Of a stretch of 39,255 nucleotides of DNA, positions 1 to 7,020 are shown piece by piece. Every line of letters begins with the position of its first letter. Within the stretch, counting starts at the first letter, position 1. A model generated the notes under the pieces. The model was not told where the DNA came from, did no database searches, and saw only the letters and a list, made by a program, of their open reading frames with translations. The stretch is from Bacillota bacterium (lineage in GTDB: Bacteria; Bacillota; Clostridia; Acetivibrionales; DTU013), in the NCBI GenBank assembly GCA_023415815.1, contig JAEZJL010000331.1, positions 1-39,255 of the forward strand. Direction: 5' to 3'. The position numbers and the translations under genes were made by a program.

Positions 1-1
1 G

Positions 2-172
2 CATGAACGCATGATTACGGAGTTCTTTACCAGCTTCATTCCCAACTATGCCTATATCTGCTTTGCCGAAAGCTGGGCCAGGTACTTCGGGATTGACCGC
101 AAAAGCTTTGACGGTATTTACATGAAAGCCTATATGGAGACACACGGAGCCTATCACAAGCGGCAGGAGTAA
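2..172 (+). CDS. C-terminal fragment of an unidentified protein (possibly a TetR-type regulator)
   Basis: An open frame enters from the left edge and stops at the TAA at 170-172, leaving about 56 C-terminal residues (ending GAYHKRQE). The fragment is rich in aromatic residues and looks helical, but it carries no motif I can assign. A TetR/AcrR regulator is one guess, because the next intergenic space holds a 16-bp inverted repeat of the kind such repressors bind and TetR genes often lie beside their target. This is inference from context, not from the protein. The start and most of the gene lie outside the window. Confidence 0.5.
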   Translation, partial: HERMITEFFTSFIPNYAYICFAESWARYFGIDRKSFDGIYMKAYMETHGAYHKRQE

Positions 173-191
173 TTTTTTTCACACACATTAA

Positions 192-207
192 TACTGAAAA
201 TTCAGTA
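192..207. promoter_or_regulatory. Inverted repeat, candidate repressor operator
   Basis: The sequence TACTGAA-AA-TTCAGTA has perfect 7-bp arms around a 2-bp centre. It lies 4 bp before the ribosome binding site of the hydrolase gene that starts at 228. Its size and symmetry suit a dimeric helix-turn-helix repressor such as a TetR-family protein. The arms are too short and the T-run is missing for a terminator. Confidence 0.5.
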
Positions 208-227
208 CATAAAGGGAGATGCTTACG

Positions 228-1115
228 ATGGATGATCTTAAACCCGCCAGATATGACGCAAAGGAGTTTGAAATCCTCAAATCGCCTTTCAGCGACTGGG
301 AGGAGGCGCTTAAAAATCCCGGAAATATAAGGCTTGAGATATTGCATGCGGGAGATGTATCGGGGACCGTACATCAAATGATAAATCTGGACGATGCCCA
401 AAAGGCGGAAATAGCGGATGCAAAGCTGAAAGCTCCGCTTTTTGCACATCTGATCCGGCATGAAAGGTACGGCGACTTTTTAGTTGACGCCGGCTTCGAC
501 AGCGAGTATTCAAAAAACAGCTGGGGACATTTCGAGGGCTCACAGGTTAAGACCCTGGATTTTGGGGCTGAGGCCGGACACGGAATAGACGAGGTGCTCG
601 GGGCAAGGGATATCAGGCTGAAAGGAGTCTTTTGCACCCATTTCCACGAGCATCAGGGCGGAGCGCCCTCCCTGCCTCATGATATACCGTTTGTCTATGG
701 TAAGGGAGAAGAGGAACTGAATGCGGTTCCTTATGTATACGCACGGTTTTTAAAGGATAAAACCGACATCAGGGAGATAGATTTCGAAAAAGCGGAGGAT
801 ATGCCACTCGTAGGTAAATCGGTTGACATTTTCGGTGACGGCTCCTTCTGGGCCATTTCAACCCCCGGCCACACCGAAGGTCACACATCCTACCTTGTCA
901 ACGGCAGCGAGGGACAGTATATGATCACAGGAGATATATGCATGTGCATCAAAGGCTTTGAAATGGGGATAGAAAGCGGATATACCTATGCAAAGCACCC
1001 TGAAATGAACAAGGAAAGCTTTTTCAGGATCAAGAAGCTTCTGGAGAGATATCCGCAGATAAAGGCGGTTTTCGGACATGAGTCGGAGGAATTCAGGATG
1101 AAGTACCTTCCGTAA
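228..1115 (+). CDS. Metallo-beta-lactamase-fold hydrolase
   Basis: This 295-residue protein belongs to the metallo-beta-lactamase superfamily, whose members use one or two metal ions to hydrolyse lactones, thioesters and similar bonds. The fold's landmarks are in order: the first motif THFHEHQGG (residues 137-145), the PGHTEGH segment with a metal-ligand His at about 219, TGD with the bridging Asp at about 236, and a final FGHE with His at about 284. The first motif is odd: the family usually has HxHxDH, and here one residue is missing and Glu replaces Asp. There is no signal peptide, so it should be cytoplasmic. I chose the ATG at 228 because AAAGGGAG at 211-218 sits 9 bases ahead; the ATG at 219 touches that site. 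The substrate is unknown. Confidence 0.85.
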   Translation: MDDLKPARYDAKEFEILKSPFSDWEEALKNPGNIRLEILHAGDVSGTVHQMINLDDAQKAEIADAKLKAPLFAHLIRHERYGDFLVDAGFDSEYSKNSWGHFEGSQVKTLDFGAEAGHGIDEVLGARDIRLKGVFCTHFHEHQGGAPSLPHDIPFVYGKGEEELNAVPYVYARFLKDKTDIREIDFEKAEDMPLVGKSVDIFGDGSFWAISTPGHTEGHTSYLVNGSEGQYMITGDICMCIKGFEMGIESGYTYAKHPEMNKESFFRIKKLLERYPQIKAVFGHESEEFRMKYLP

Positions 1116-1160
1116 TTTAATAAATATATTTGCGCGTCGGTCCGCGCAAAATTTTCGCCG

Positions 1161-1189
1161 ATCTTCATAATATCTACACATTTTATAGC
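1161..1189 (+). promoter_or_regulatory. Promoter with repeated 20-bp box (copy 1)
   Basis: ATCTTCATAATATCTACACA at 1161-1180 is followed 4 bases later by a -10-like TATAGC (1184-1189). The same 20 bases recur exactly at 3148-3167 in front of another gene, again just before a TATAGT. Inside the box CTTCATA and CTACACA lie 11 bp apart, one helical turn, as in direct-repeat sites of OmpR/PhoB-type response regulators. The box occupies the -35 position, which suits an activated promoter. It probably drives the DUF2318 and histidine kinase genes. Confidence 0.6.
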
Positions 1190-1234
1190 TATATTTAATT
1201 TTAAAAAGGAAAGCTATAAAAGGAAGGTATGCGG

Positions 1235-1693
1235 ATGAAGAATAAAATGAACCTATTTATAGGTATAGGCGTGGTTGCGGCACTTCTGGTGATCTTTCTC
1301 ATCCTAAGGGGCGGCGCTCAAAGCGACACCGGCGGAATCACCATACCGAAGGCCGGGATTACGCAGACTGCGAGCTTTTACAAGTACAAGACCGGCGGTG
1401 TAAACATGGAGGTGCTGGCGCTGAAGGCTTCGGACGGAAGCATCAGGACCGCGTTCAACACCTGCCAGGTCTGTTACAGCTCGGGAAAGGGCTATTATGA
1501 GCTGGACGGCAATACCCTGGTCTGCCAGAACTGCGGCAACAGGTTCGAGCCCGACCGCGTAGGCGTTGAAGCGGGAGGCTGCAATCCAGTCCCCATAACC
1601 GACGACGTCAGGACCGACGACGGGGGTAATATATTGATTTCCGACGATTATCTCCAGCAGGCAAGGGTGATCTTCAATAACTGGAAACGATGA
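1235..1693 (+). CDS. DUF2318 membrane-anchored protein with paired CxxC motifs
   Basis: The 152-residue protein starts with one membrane helix (residues about 7-25). Its outward-facing domain carries CQVC (77-80), CQNC (97-100) and a GGCNP turn (Cys116). This arrangement matches DUF2318, the domain of FtrD-like proteins linked to iron or other metal uptake and to Fe-S or metal binding; the exact biochemistry of the family is poorly known. The GGC after the second CxxC could supply a fifth cysteine ligand. I chose ATG 1235 over ATG 1229, since AGGAAGG at 1221-1227 gives a 7-base spacer to the former and 1 base to the latter. The kinase gene follows after 30 bases, so the two are probably co-transcribed. 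Confidence 0.8.
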   Translation: MKNKMNLFIGIGVVAALLVIFLILRGGAQSDTGGITIPKAGITQTASFYKYKTGGVNMEVLALKASDGSIRTAFNTCQVCYSSGKGYYELDGNTLVCQNCGNRFEPDRVGVEAGGCNPVPITDDVRTDDGGNILISDDYLQQARVIFNNWKR

Positions 1694-1723
1694 GGAGTAT
1701 GTCCCTGCGGGACGTGATAGCCT

Positions 1724-3118
1724 ATGAAATACAGCCTGAGGACAAAGCTGACGCTTTCATATTTGGCCGTTATCTTTCTGCTTGTAGCCTCTATAAGCTT
1801 TTTTTCCAATGTCCTTCTTGAGCGGCAGTTCAAAAGCTATGTGATAAGGGAGCAGGAGCAAAGGAACAGCGAGGTGGTGAGCCTCGTTACGAAGCAGTAT
1901 GAGGCCGACGGCAAATGGAACGGCGGCGTGATAGAGAATATCGGCGTAAACGCCCTTGAGCAGGGCATGATCATCAAGGTAAAGGACTCGTCCGGAAAAA
2001 CGGTCTGGGACGCGACCGTCCACAATAACGGCTTCTGCATGCAGATGCTGGCTCATATGTCCGAGAACATGAACAGCCTCTATGGTAATTTCAACGGGGG
2101 ATATGTCGAGAACAAATTCCCCGTCAGAAGCGGCTTTGAAGAGGTGGGGAGCGTTGAGATCGGATATTACGGGCCATACTATTTCACGGATAACGACCTG
2201 ATCTTCATAAATACGCTGAACAGGATATTTGTCGTAGTTGGCATCATAGCGCTGATTGTGGCTCTCACCATCGGGACCTTTATGGCCAAGCGGCTGAGCA
2301 CTCCCATTTCCGACACCGTCAGGACCGCGCAGCAGATTGCGAGGGGCTATTTCGGAGACAGGATCTCCGGAAAATCCAGTACGAAGGAAATAGTACAGCT
2401 TACCGGTGCAATCAACAATCTCGCCGAAACACTTGAAAAGCAGGAGTCACTCAGAAAGCGGATGGCCGCGGATGTGGCGCATGAGCTCCGCACGCCGCTG
2501 GCAACGCTTCAGAGCCATCTGGAGGCGATGATCGACGGGATATGGAAGCCGGATACCGAAAGGCTCGTGAGCTGCCAGGAGGAGATCGTGCGCATCAATA
2601 AAATGGTGGGAGATATGGAAAAGCTCGCAAGGCTCGAGGGCGAATCGGTTGTACTGGACAGGAGCCTGTTTGACGTATCTGAGGCCGTCGCTCACATCAT
2701 GCGCAATTTTGAGACCGAATTTGCCGCCAAGGAGATCCGCACAAGCTTTTCGGGACAGCGGGAAATGCTGTTCGCAGACAGGGACAAAATCAGCCAGGTC
2801 ATAGTGAATCTTCTCTCAAATGCCCTGAAATACACTCAAAAGGGCGGAAGCGTGGAGGTCGGGGTAAAAGGCTATGACGACAGGACTGAGATAATCGTGA
2901 AGGATGACGGCGAGGGCATATCGGAGGAGGACCTTCCCTTTATATTCGAAAGGTTTTACAGGGCCGACAAATCAAGAAACAGGCTCACCGGCGGCTCGGG
3001 TATAGGACTGACCATTACCAGGACCATCGTGGAGGCCCATAAGGGTGAAATAAGCGTATCCAGCGAGCCGGGCCGGGGCTCGGAATTCGTCGTAAGCATA
3101 CCGAAGCAGCCGCAATAA
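1724..3118 (+). CDS. Sensor histidine kinase, no response regulator beside it
   Basis: This is a 464-residue membrane histidine kinase: TM1 about 12-31, an extracytoplasmic sensor to about 164, TM2 about 165-188, HAMP to about 240, then the kinase core. The phospho-acceptor is His253 in VAHELRTP. The N box is NLLSNALKY, G1 is DDGEGI (394-399), the F box is FERFYRADKS and G2 is GGSGIGL. The core therefore looks active. The sensor holds a cluster of Cys, Met and His at 105-116 (CMQMLAHMSENM), the sort of ligand set seen in copper or silver sensors. No receiver-domain gene lies on either side, which is unusual for this class. An in-frame TAG at 1718 fixes the start at 1724. A small GTCCC-TGC-GGGAC hairpin (1701-1713) lies just ahead of it, and the ribosome binding site is weak. 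Confidence 0.93.
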   Translation: MKYSLRTKLTLSYLAVIFLLVASISFFSNVLLERQFKSYVIREQEQRNSEVVSLVTKQYEADGKWNGGVIENIGVNALEQGMIIKVKDSSGKTVWDATVHNNGFCMQMLAHMSENMNSLYGNFNGGYVENKFPVRSGFEEVGSVEIGYYGPYYFTDNDLIFINTLNRIFVVVGIIALIVALTIGTFMAKRLSTPISDTVRTAQQIARGYFGDRISGKSSTKEIVQLTGAINNLAETLEKQESLRKRMAADVAHELRTPLATLQSHLEAMIDGIWKPDTERLVSCQEEIVRINKMVGDMEKLARLEGESVVLDRSLFDVSEAVAHIMRNFETEFAAKEIRTSFSGQREMLFADRDKISQVIVNLLSNALKYTQKGGSVEVGVKGYDDRTEIIVKDDGEGISEEDLPFIFERFYRADKSRNRLTGGSGIGLTITRTIVEAHKGEISVSSEPGRGSEFVVSIPKQPQ

Positions 3119-3147
3119 AAGCGCAATAAGATGCCTGAATTTTATAA

Positions 3148-3177
3148 ATCTTCATAATATCTACACAAAAATATAGT
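3148..3177 (+). promoter_or_regulatory. Promoter with repeated 20-bp box (copy 2)
   Basis: This is an exact second copy of the 20-bp box at 1161-1180, followed 4 bases later by TATAGT (3172-3177). It lies between the kinase stop codon and the small membrane protein gene at 3227. The same placement in front of two units suggests that one transcription factor, perhaps the missing partner of the kinase, controls both. Confidence 0.6.
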
Positions 3178-3226
3178 ATTATTTTGCCTGCTTGATAAAA
3201 TTTTTTATGAAGGAGGCTTTGAACAA

Positions 3227-3706
3227 ATGGATGCTATGACCCACTATATGGGGCTGCTTCAGGCGAACCAGCCATGGAATCTTCTGATATTTATGGCGGT
3301 CCCGGTTATCTGTGCCGAAACCCTCGCCATCACGGAGCTTGTGATCCTGTTCTCAAGGAATCTCACGGGTACCGCCAGAAAGATCAACAAATTCACCGGC
3401 ATTTTTGCGGGATTGTACTTTCTGGGCATTTTCATTTATCTGTTTGCGACCGCAGTCGTGCCGCTTACCGCGGGAGGCGGCTGGAGAGGCGCTGCAGATG
3501 TGATCGCCGTCGGCTTTTATCTTTCCGGAGTCGTTCCGTTCCTCGGCATGTTCCTGCTGGAAACGGGATTGATAGGAAGAAAGAGGGACGACACCGGCAA
3601 ATTGAAGCTGCATGCGATTTTTGTAGGCATTTTCCTGGTGGTGGCCCATATAGCCATGATCTTCGGCATGCTCGACCCCTCGCTGATGCAGATGGCTCCG
3701 ATGTAA
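3227..3706 (+). CDS. Small four-helix membrane protein (possibly DUF6803)
   Basis: The 159-residue protein has four likely membrane helices (about 18-43, 55-78, 88-113, 128-150) and short loops. I associate its N-terminal pattern (MTHYM, NQPWN, ETLAITEL) with the uncharacterised DUF6803 group, but this is from memory and is the weakest part of the call. A Glu and other polar residues sit in the first helix, and the C-terminal tail is rich in methionine (MLDPSLMQMAPM). Transporter subunit or metal-stress protein are possible roles; neither is shown. GAAGGAGG lies just ahead of the start. The gene shares its 20-bp promoter box with the DUF2318-kinase unit and is followed by a clear terminator, so it is probably transcribed alone. 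Confidence 0.8.
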   Translation: MDAMTHYMGLLQANQPWNLLIFMAVPVICAETLAITELVILFSRNLTGTARKINKFTGIFAGLYFLGIFIYLFATAVVPLTAGGGWRGAADVIAVGFYLSGVVPFLGMFLLETGLIGRKRDDTGKLKLHAIFVGIFLVVAHIAMIFGMLDPSLMQMAPM

Positions 3707-3760
3707 GTCGTCTTTTTGCGGAAAATATCTTTAATCTCAATGTGGATTTTTAAATAAAAG

Positions 3761-3795
3761 CATCCTGCTTGATATACAGAGGCAGGATGTTTTTA
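3761..3795 (+). terminator. Rho-independent terminator
   Basis: CATCCTGC (3761-3768) pairs perfectly with GCAGGATG (3782-3789) across a 13-base loop, and a run of Ts follows (3790-3794). It closes the transcript of the small membrane protein. Confidence 0.85.
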
Positions 3796-4037
3796 TTCGG
3801 GCATTTGACGGGACGCCGGATGTGCAAAAAGCAAGGGGATTTGACGCTCCTGAATTTTTACTGTTTATCATCGGTAGCCGCCTGTATTTTGCGGGATTTG
3901 AAGGGAAATGGATATGGGCTTATACGCTATACCCCATTGTCGTCCGATATATAAAAATGCAGGAAGAATATGCGCCGGGTTTTAAGACATTTTACCTCTC
4001 CGGACGTAATATATTATTGAATTGGAGGTAAGCTAAG
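3796..4037 (+). promoter_or_regulatory. Non-coding gap with a candidate promoter for the DUF4097 gene
   Basis: The stretch holds no gene I can support; one short open frame in it lacks a ribosome binding site and any recognisable motif. The best promoter candidate is AAGACA (3984-3989), 17 bases, then TAATAT (4007-4012), leaving a short leader before the GGAGG at 4024-4028. The -35 is imperfect (4 of 6), so this is a modest call. Confidence 0.4.
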
Positions 4038-4904
4038 ATGAAAACGAAAATGAGAGTGAAAATATGCGTCCCGGTTGCGGCTGCGATGCTTACGGCGTTG
4101 CTGGGAGCCTGTACCGTCAACGTAAACGGCGATAAGATCAATCTGGACGGAAATATATCCTACACCGAGGGGACAAACCTGACGGAAGAGGAGAACCTGG
4201 CGCAGGACGCGGGGGATGTCACGGCTCTGGAAATAGTCAACAGCGCGGGCAATATCAATATCACTCGCTCCGACTCAAACAACGTGTCCGTTAAAATCAC
4301 CAAGAAGGTGAAGGGCACCGATGAAAACGAAAAAAAGGAAATCATGGAAAACATAAAAATAGAGATGAAGAAGGATGGCGATAAACTGACTCTTTCCGCC
4401 AGGTCCAAGGACGAAAGCGGCTCATACATATGGGACTGGGTGAGCAGGGTGTACAAGTCGGTGACAGTAACGACGGACTACGACATAAAGGTGCCCGAAG
4501 GCGTGAGGATCTATAAGATCGACAATACTGCCGGAAATACGAGTCTTGACGCTGTCAGCGGCGAAATCGGCATAAAGCAGAATGCCGGAGATATCAGGCT
4601 TACCGGAGTGAGCCTCGAGGGAAACAGCAGCTTCACCATGAACGCGGGCAATATAGAACTGGACGCCGCCGTTAATAGGGCCGAAGAGGTCAAAGTAGCC
4701 GGCACTGCGGGTAATATCAATATCAAAATCCCCGAGGGCTCCGGAGTCGATCTCGATACGAATCTTTTGGCGGGAAACCTGTCGGGCAGCTTCCTTTCCG
4801 GTCTGAGCATAAAAAGCGGGAGCTACAAGCAGGAGATCAACGGGGGCGGCACAAGACTTCTGGTGACTTTGACGGCGGGAAATGTTATAATAGACGGCAG
4901 ATAA
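4038..4904 (+). CDS. DUF4097-type beta-repeat lipoprotein
   Basis: The 288-residue protein begins with a lipoprotein signal: basic start, hydrophobic core, and lipobox LGAC with Cys25 as the lipidated residue. The rest consists of short repeating beta segments with recurring NAG/AGN turns (such as VNSAGNINI, NAGDIRL, TAGNINI), the pattern of the DUF4097 (adhesin-like, bactofilin-like) beta-helix family. These proteins usually sit at the cell surface or membrane and are often found with envelope-stress genes; their biochemical role is not established. GGAGG lies 9 bases before the ATG. The ThrE-type exporter genes start 20 bases after the stop, so co-transcription is likely, although a functional tie is not obvious. 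Confidence 0.8.
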   Translation: MKTKMRVKICVPVAAAMLTALLGACTVNVNGDKINLDGNISYTEGTNLTEEENLAQDAGDVTALEIVNSAGNINITRSDSNNVSVKITKKVKGTDENEKKEIMENIKIEMKKDGDKLTLSARSKDESGSYIWDWVSRVYKSVTVTTDYDIKVPEGVRIYKIDNTAGNTSLDAVSGEIGIKQNAGDIRLTGVSLEGNSSFTMNAGNIELDAAVNRAEEVKVAGTAGNINIKIPEGSGVDLDTNLLAGNLSGSFLSGLSIKSGSYKQEINGGGTRLLVTLTAGNVIIDGR

Positions 4905-4924
4905 ACGATGCACGAGGTTCACCG

Positions 4925-5683
4925 ATGCAGGCCCGAGAATTGATTGAAGTGGCGCTGAAGGCGGGGGAGATACTCCTGACCAGCGGCGCCGAGATATACA
5001 GGGTGGAGGATACCGTCAAGAGAATATGCCGCAGCTACGGCACGGAGTGTGAAAGCTTCGCGCTCCCCACAGGCATATTCATCACGGTATGGGATGAAGC
5101 CGGAAGCGTTTCCCAGACCACCTTCAAGCGGATAAGTCAGCGTTCGGTCGACCTTCACAGGGTCGACAGCGTAAATTCGTTTTCCAGAAGCCTGGAGAAG
5201 GCTTTGCCGGAATACCGCGAAGCAATGGAACTATTGAACGGGATAGAAAAACGCAGGAGCTACGGCTTTCCCATAAGACTTGCGACTGCGGGCGCCGCTT
5301 CCTTTGTTTTTACTCTGCTTTTCAGGGGCACCGCAGGAGAAGGCGCGGCTGCCATCATCATAGGAATGCTTATCTTCACAATAAAAGAGCGATTGTCAAA
5401 GACCGGCGTCTTCCAGTTCTTTGAATTTTTTACCGCCGGGGCCGCCGCCGGGGCCGCCAGCCTTCTGGCAGTGAGGCTGTTCCCGGAATTCAATGTATAT
5501 AAGATAATCATAGGCGCTATAATGCTTTTCCTGCCGGGCGTTGCGATAACAAACGGCATTAAGGACGCTTTGTTCGGCGACCTTGTCGGGAGCCTCGCCA
5601 GGATGGGCGAAGCCGCCTTTGTAGCCGTTGCCGTAGGCGCCGGGGTCGGTATATCTCTTGCGATAGGGCTGAACTGGGGGTGA
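4925..5683 (+). CDS. Threonine/serine exporter, ThrE N-terminal-type subunit
   Basis: The 252-residue protein matches the DUF1212/ThrE family. It has a cytoplasmic N-terminal domain with the typical TSGAEIYRVEDTVKRI segment (residues 19-34), then five likely membrane helices from about residue 115 onward. In Corynebacterium, ThrE is one long protein that exports threonine and serine; in many Firmicutes the two halves are separate genes, and this is the first half. The second half follows after 4 bases. GAGGT at 4914-4918 stands 6 bases ahead of the ATG. Transport of threonine or serine is inferred from the family. Confidence 0.85.
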   Translation: MQARELIEVALKAGEILLTSGAEIYRVEDTVKRICRSYGTECESFALPTGIFITVWDEAGSVSQTTFKRISQRSVDLHRVDSVNSFSRSLEKALPEYREAMELLNGIEKRRSYGFPIRLATAGAASFVFTLLFRGTAGEGAAAIIIGMLIFTIKERLSKTGVFQFFEFFTAGAAAGAASLLAVRLFPEFNVYKIIIGAIMLFLPGVAITNGIKDALFGDLVGSLARMGEAAFVAVAVGAGVGISLAIGLNWG

Positions 5684-5687
5684 GGAT

Positions 5688-6125
5688 GTGCGGGAATTTT
5701 TACTGGCTTTTGCAGGCAGCATCTGCGCCGGAATCCTTTTCAACGTAAGGGGGCGCAAGCTGCTTTTGACCGGCTTTTCGGGCGTGGTTGGCTGGATGGT
5801 GTACATATGGATTTCAGGAATGACCGGAAGCTCCATGGTTTCGATATTCGCAGGAGCCGTGGCTGTGGGCGTATTCAGCGAGACCGCCGCCAGGCTCTTC
5901 AAATCGCCGGCCGCCGTGTTTTCAATACCAGGGATATTTCCGATAGTACCCGGGATTGCCGCTTACGAGACGATTCAGTTTCTTTTTTCGAACAATCTGC
6001 AGGAAGCGGGGCTGAAAATAGTAGAAACGCTTTCAGGCGCAGGGGCGATAGCATTTGGCATACTGCTCGTCACCGCCGCCTTCCGCTTCTTTACACAGAA
6101 GAGATACGCCGACAAGCCGCTGTAG
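5688..6125 (+). CDS. Threonine/serine exporter, ThrE C-terminal-type subunit
   Basis: The 145-residue protein has four or five membrane helices and the conserved PGIFPIVPGIAAYE stretch of the ThrE_2 family (residues about 85-98). It corresponds to the C-terminal half of long ThrE exporters and should work with the preceding subunit. I use the GTG at 5688: GGGGGTGAGG overlaps the previous stop and gives suitable spacing, while the ATG at 5686 is in another frame. The tight spacing implies translational coupling and a matched ratio of the two subunits. Confidence 0.83.
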   Translation: MREFLLAFAGSICAGILFNVRGRKLLLTGFSGVVGWMVYIWISGMTGSSMVSIFAGAVAVGVFSETAARLFKSPAAVFSIPGIFPIVPGIAAYETIQFLFSNNLQEAGLKIVETLSGAGAIAFGILLVTAAFRFFTQKRYADKPL

Positions 6126-6174
6126 CGCCAGCCGGGAGAAGCTTTTATACCGGCGCTGCCTTTTAAACGCAAGA

Positions 6175-6197
6175 CAGCCCAACCTTAAGCTGGGCTG
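6175..6197. terminator. Hairpin between convergent genes
   Basis: CAGCCCA (6175-6181) and TGGGCTG (6191-6197) form a perfect 7-bp stem with a 9-base loop. It lies between the exporter gene and the convergent LysM-CAP gene. The T-rich tail is better on the minus strand, so it probably ends the LysM-CAP transcript and perhaps works both ways. Confidence 0.5.
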
Positions 6198-6266
6198 CGT
6201 CCTGCCGTTATTCGAGCTTTTAAACTCATGCTTTACCGCTTACCGTTCTGATAACCGTAAGCCGTA

Positions 6267-6881
6267 TTAATAAGACTTCATGAACTGCTGTGTCCAATAG
6301 CACACGCCTTTATTGTTTTTAGCCAGGCCTACGCCGATTTCATTATAGCTGGGATTCATGATATTGCTCCTGTGACCCGGCGATCCCATCCAGTCTCCCA
6401 TGACCTCCGCAGGAGTGCGCTGGCCGTACGCGATGTTTTCGCCTGCCGCGGAAAATCTCAGACCAAAGCTTTCCATCATCTGGAAAGGCGAGCCGTATGT
6501 GGGCGATCTATGGTCAAAATAGCCCTTGGGAGGCGGCTGAGCCATGTCGGCGGATTTGTATCTGGCGCACCTGGAAAGCTCCCAGTTCAGCTTCAGCGTG
6601 CCCAGACCGGCTTTTGACCTCTCCACGTTGACCAGCCGGGCCACCTCGTTTTCCTGTGCGGTAGTGGTAACCGTAGGTATTGTGATCTTCTGCCCCGGAT
6701 AAATGAGCGCCGGGTTTTTTATCTGCGGGTTTGCCGCGATTATTTCGCTGATGCCCACCTGATTCCTTGATGCTATCTTCCACATGGTATCGCCGGACTT
6801 GACGGTATATGTCGACTGTGCGAATACCTGTGCCGTGAAGAGCATCAGGAAGGCAAATATCAGGATTGATCTTTTTTTCAT
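6267..6881 (-). CDS. Secreted LysM-CAP domain protein
   Basis: The 204-residue precursor has a signal peptide (residues 1-21, ending VFAQ), one LysM domain (about 24-68, YTVKSGDTMWKIA to YPGQKITIP) that binds peptidoglycan or chitin-like glycans, and a CAP/SCP domain (about 78-202). The CAP landmarks are FDHRSP, GENIAYG and GHRSNIMNPSYNEIGVGL, close to Bacillus YkwD and spore-coat SafA-like proteins. CAP proteins of bacteria are extracellular and of unclear biochemical function. A strong GAGGTGAT site stands just ahead of the ATG. The gene is divergent from the topoisomerase operon, and the 139-bp space between them holds a SOS-box-like site that might affect both. Confidence 0.9.
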   Translation of the reverse strand: MKKRSILIFAFLMLFTAQVFAQSTYTVKSGDTMWKIASRNQVGISEIIAANPQIKNPALIYPGQKITIPTVTTTAQENEVARLVNVERSKAGLGTLKLNWELSRCARYKSADMAQPPPKGYFDHRSPTYGSPFQMMESFGLRFSAAGENIAYGQRTPAEVMGDWMGSPGHRSNIMNPSYNEIGVGLAKNNKGVCYWTQQFMKSY

Positions 6882-6959
6882 ATCATCACCTCGGGTCTAT
6901 TTTTTGATGAATCGTATAAAATAATGCTGTCAATTATGTTCACTACTGTAAATTCGTTC

Positions 6960-6988
6960 TTGACATGAACATGTGTTTGCGGAATAAT
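6960..6988 (+). promoter_or_regulatory. Topoisomerase operon promoter with embedded SOS-box-like site
   Basis: TTGACA (6960-6965), a 17-base spacer and AATAAT (6983-6988) make a good sigma-A promoter. In the spacer lies GAACATGTGTTTG (6967-6979), which fits the Gram-positive LexA site GAAC-N4-GTTY. The uvrA and uvrB promoters in this window carry the same GAAC-N4-GTTTG form. LexA bound here would block RNA polymerase. Confidence 0.6.
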
Positions 6989-7020
6989 AAAGCTGAGAAT
7001 ATTTCGGAGGAAGCACACCA

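Noticed and set aside
3822..4031. A possible 69-residue protein between the four-helix and DUF4097 genes
   Set aside because: No ribosome binding site, no recognisable domain, and it overlaps the likely promoter of the next gene.
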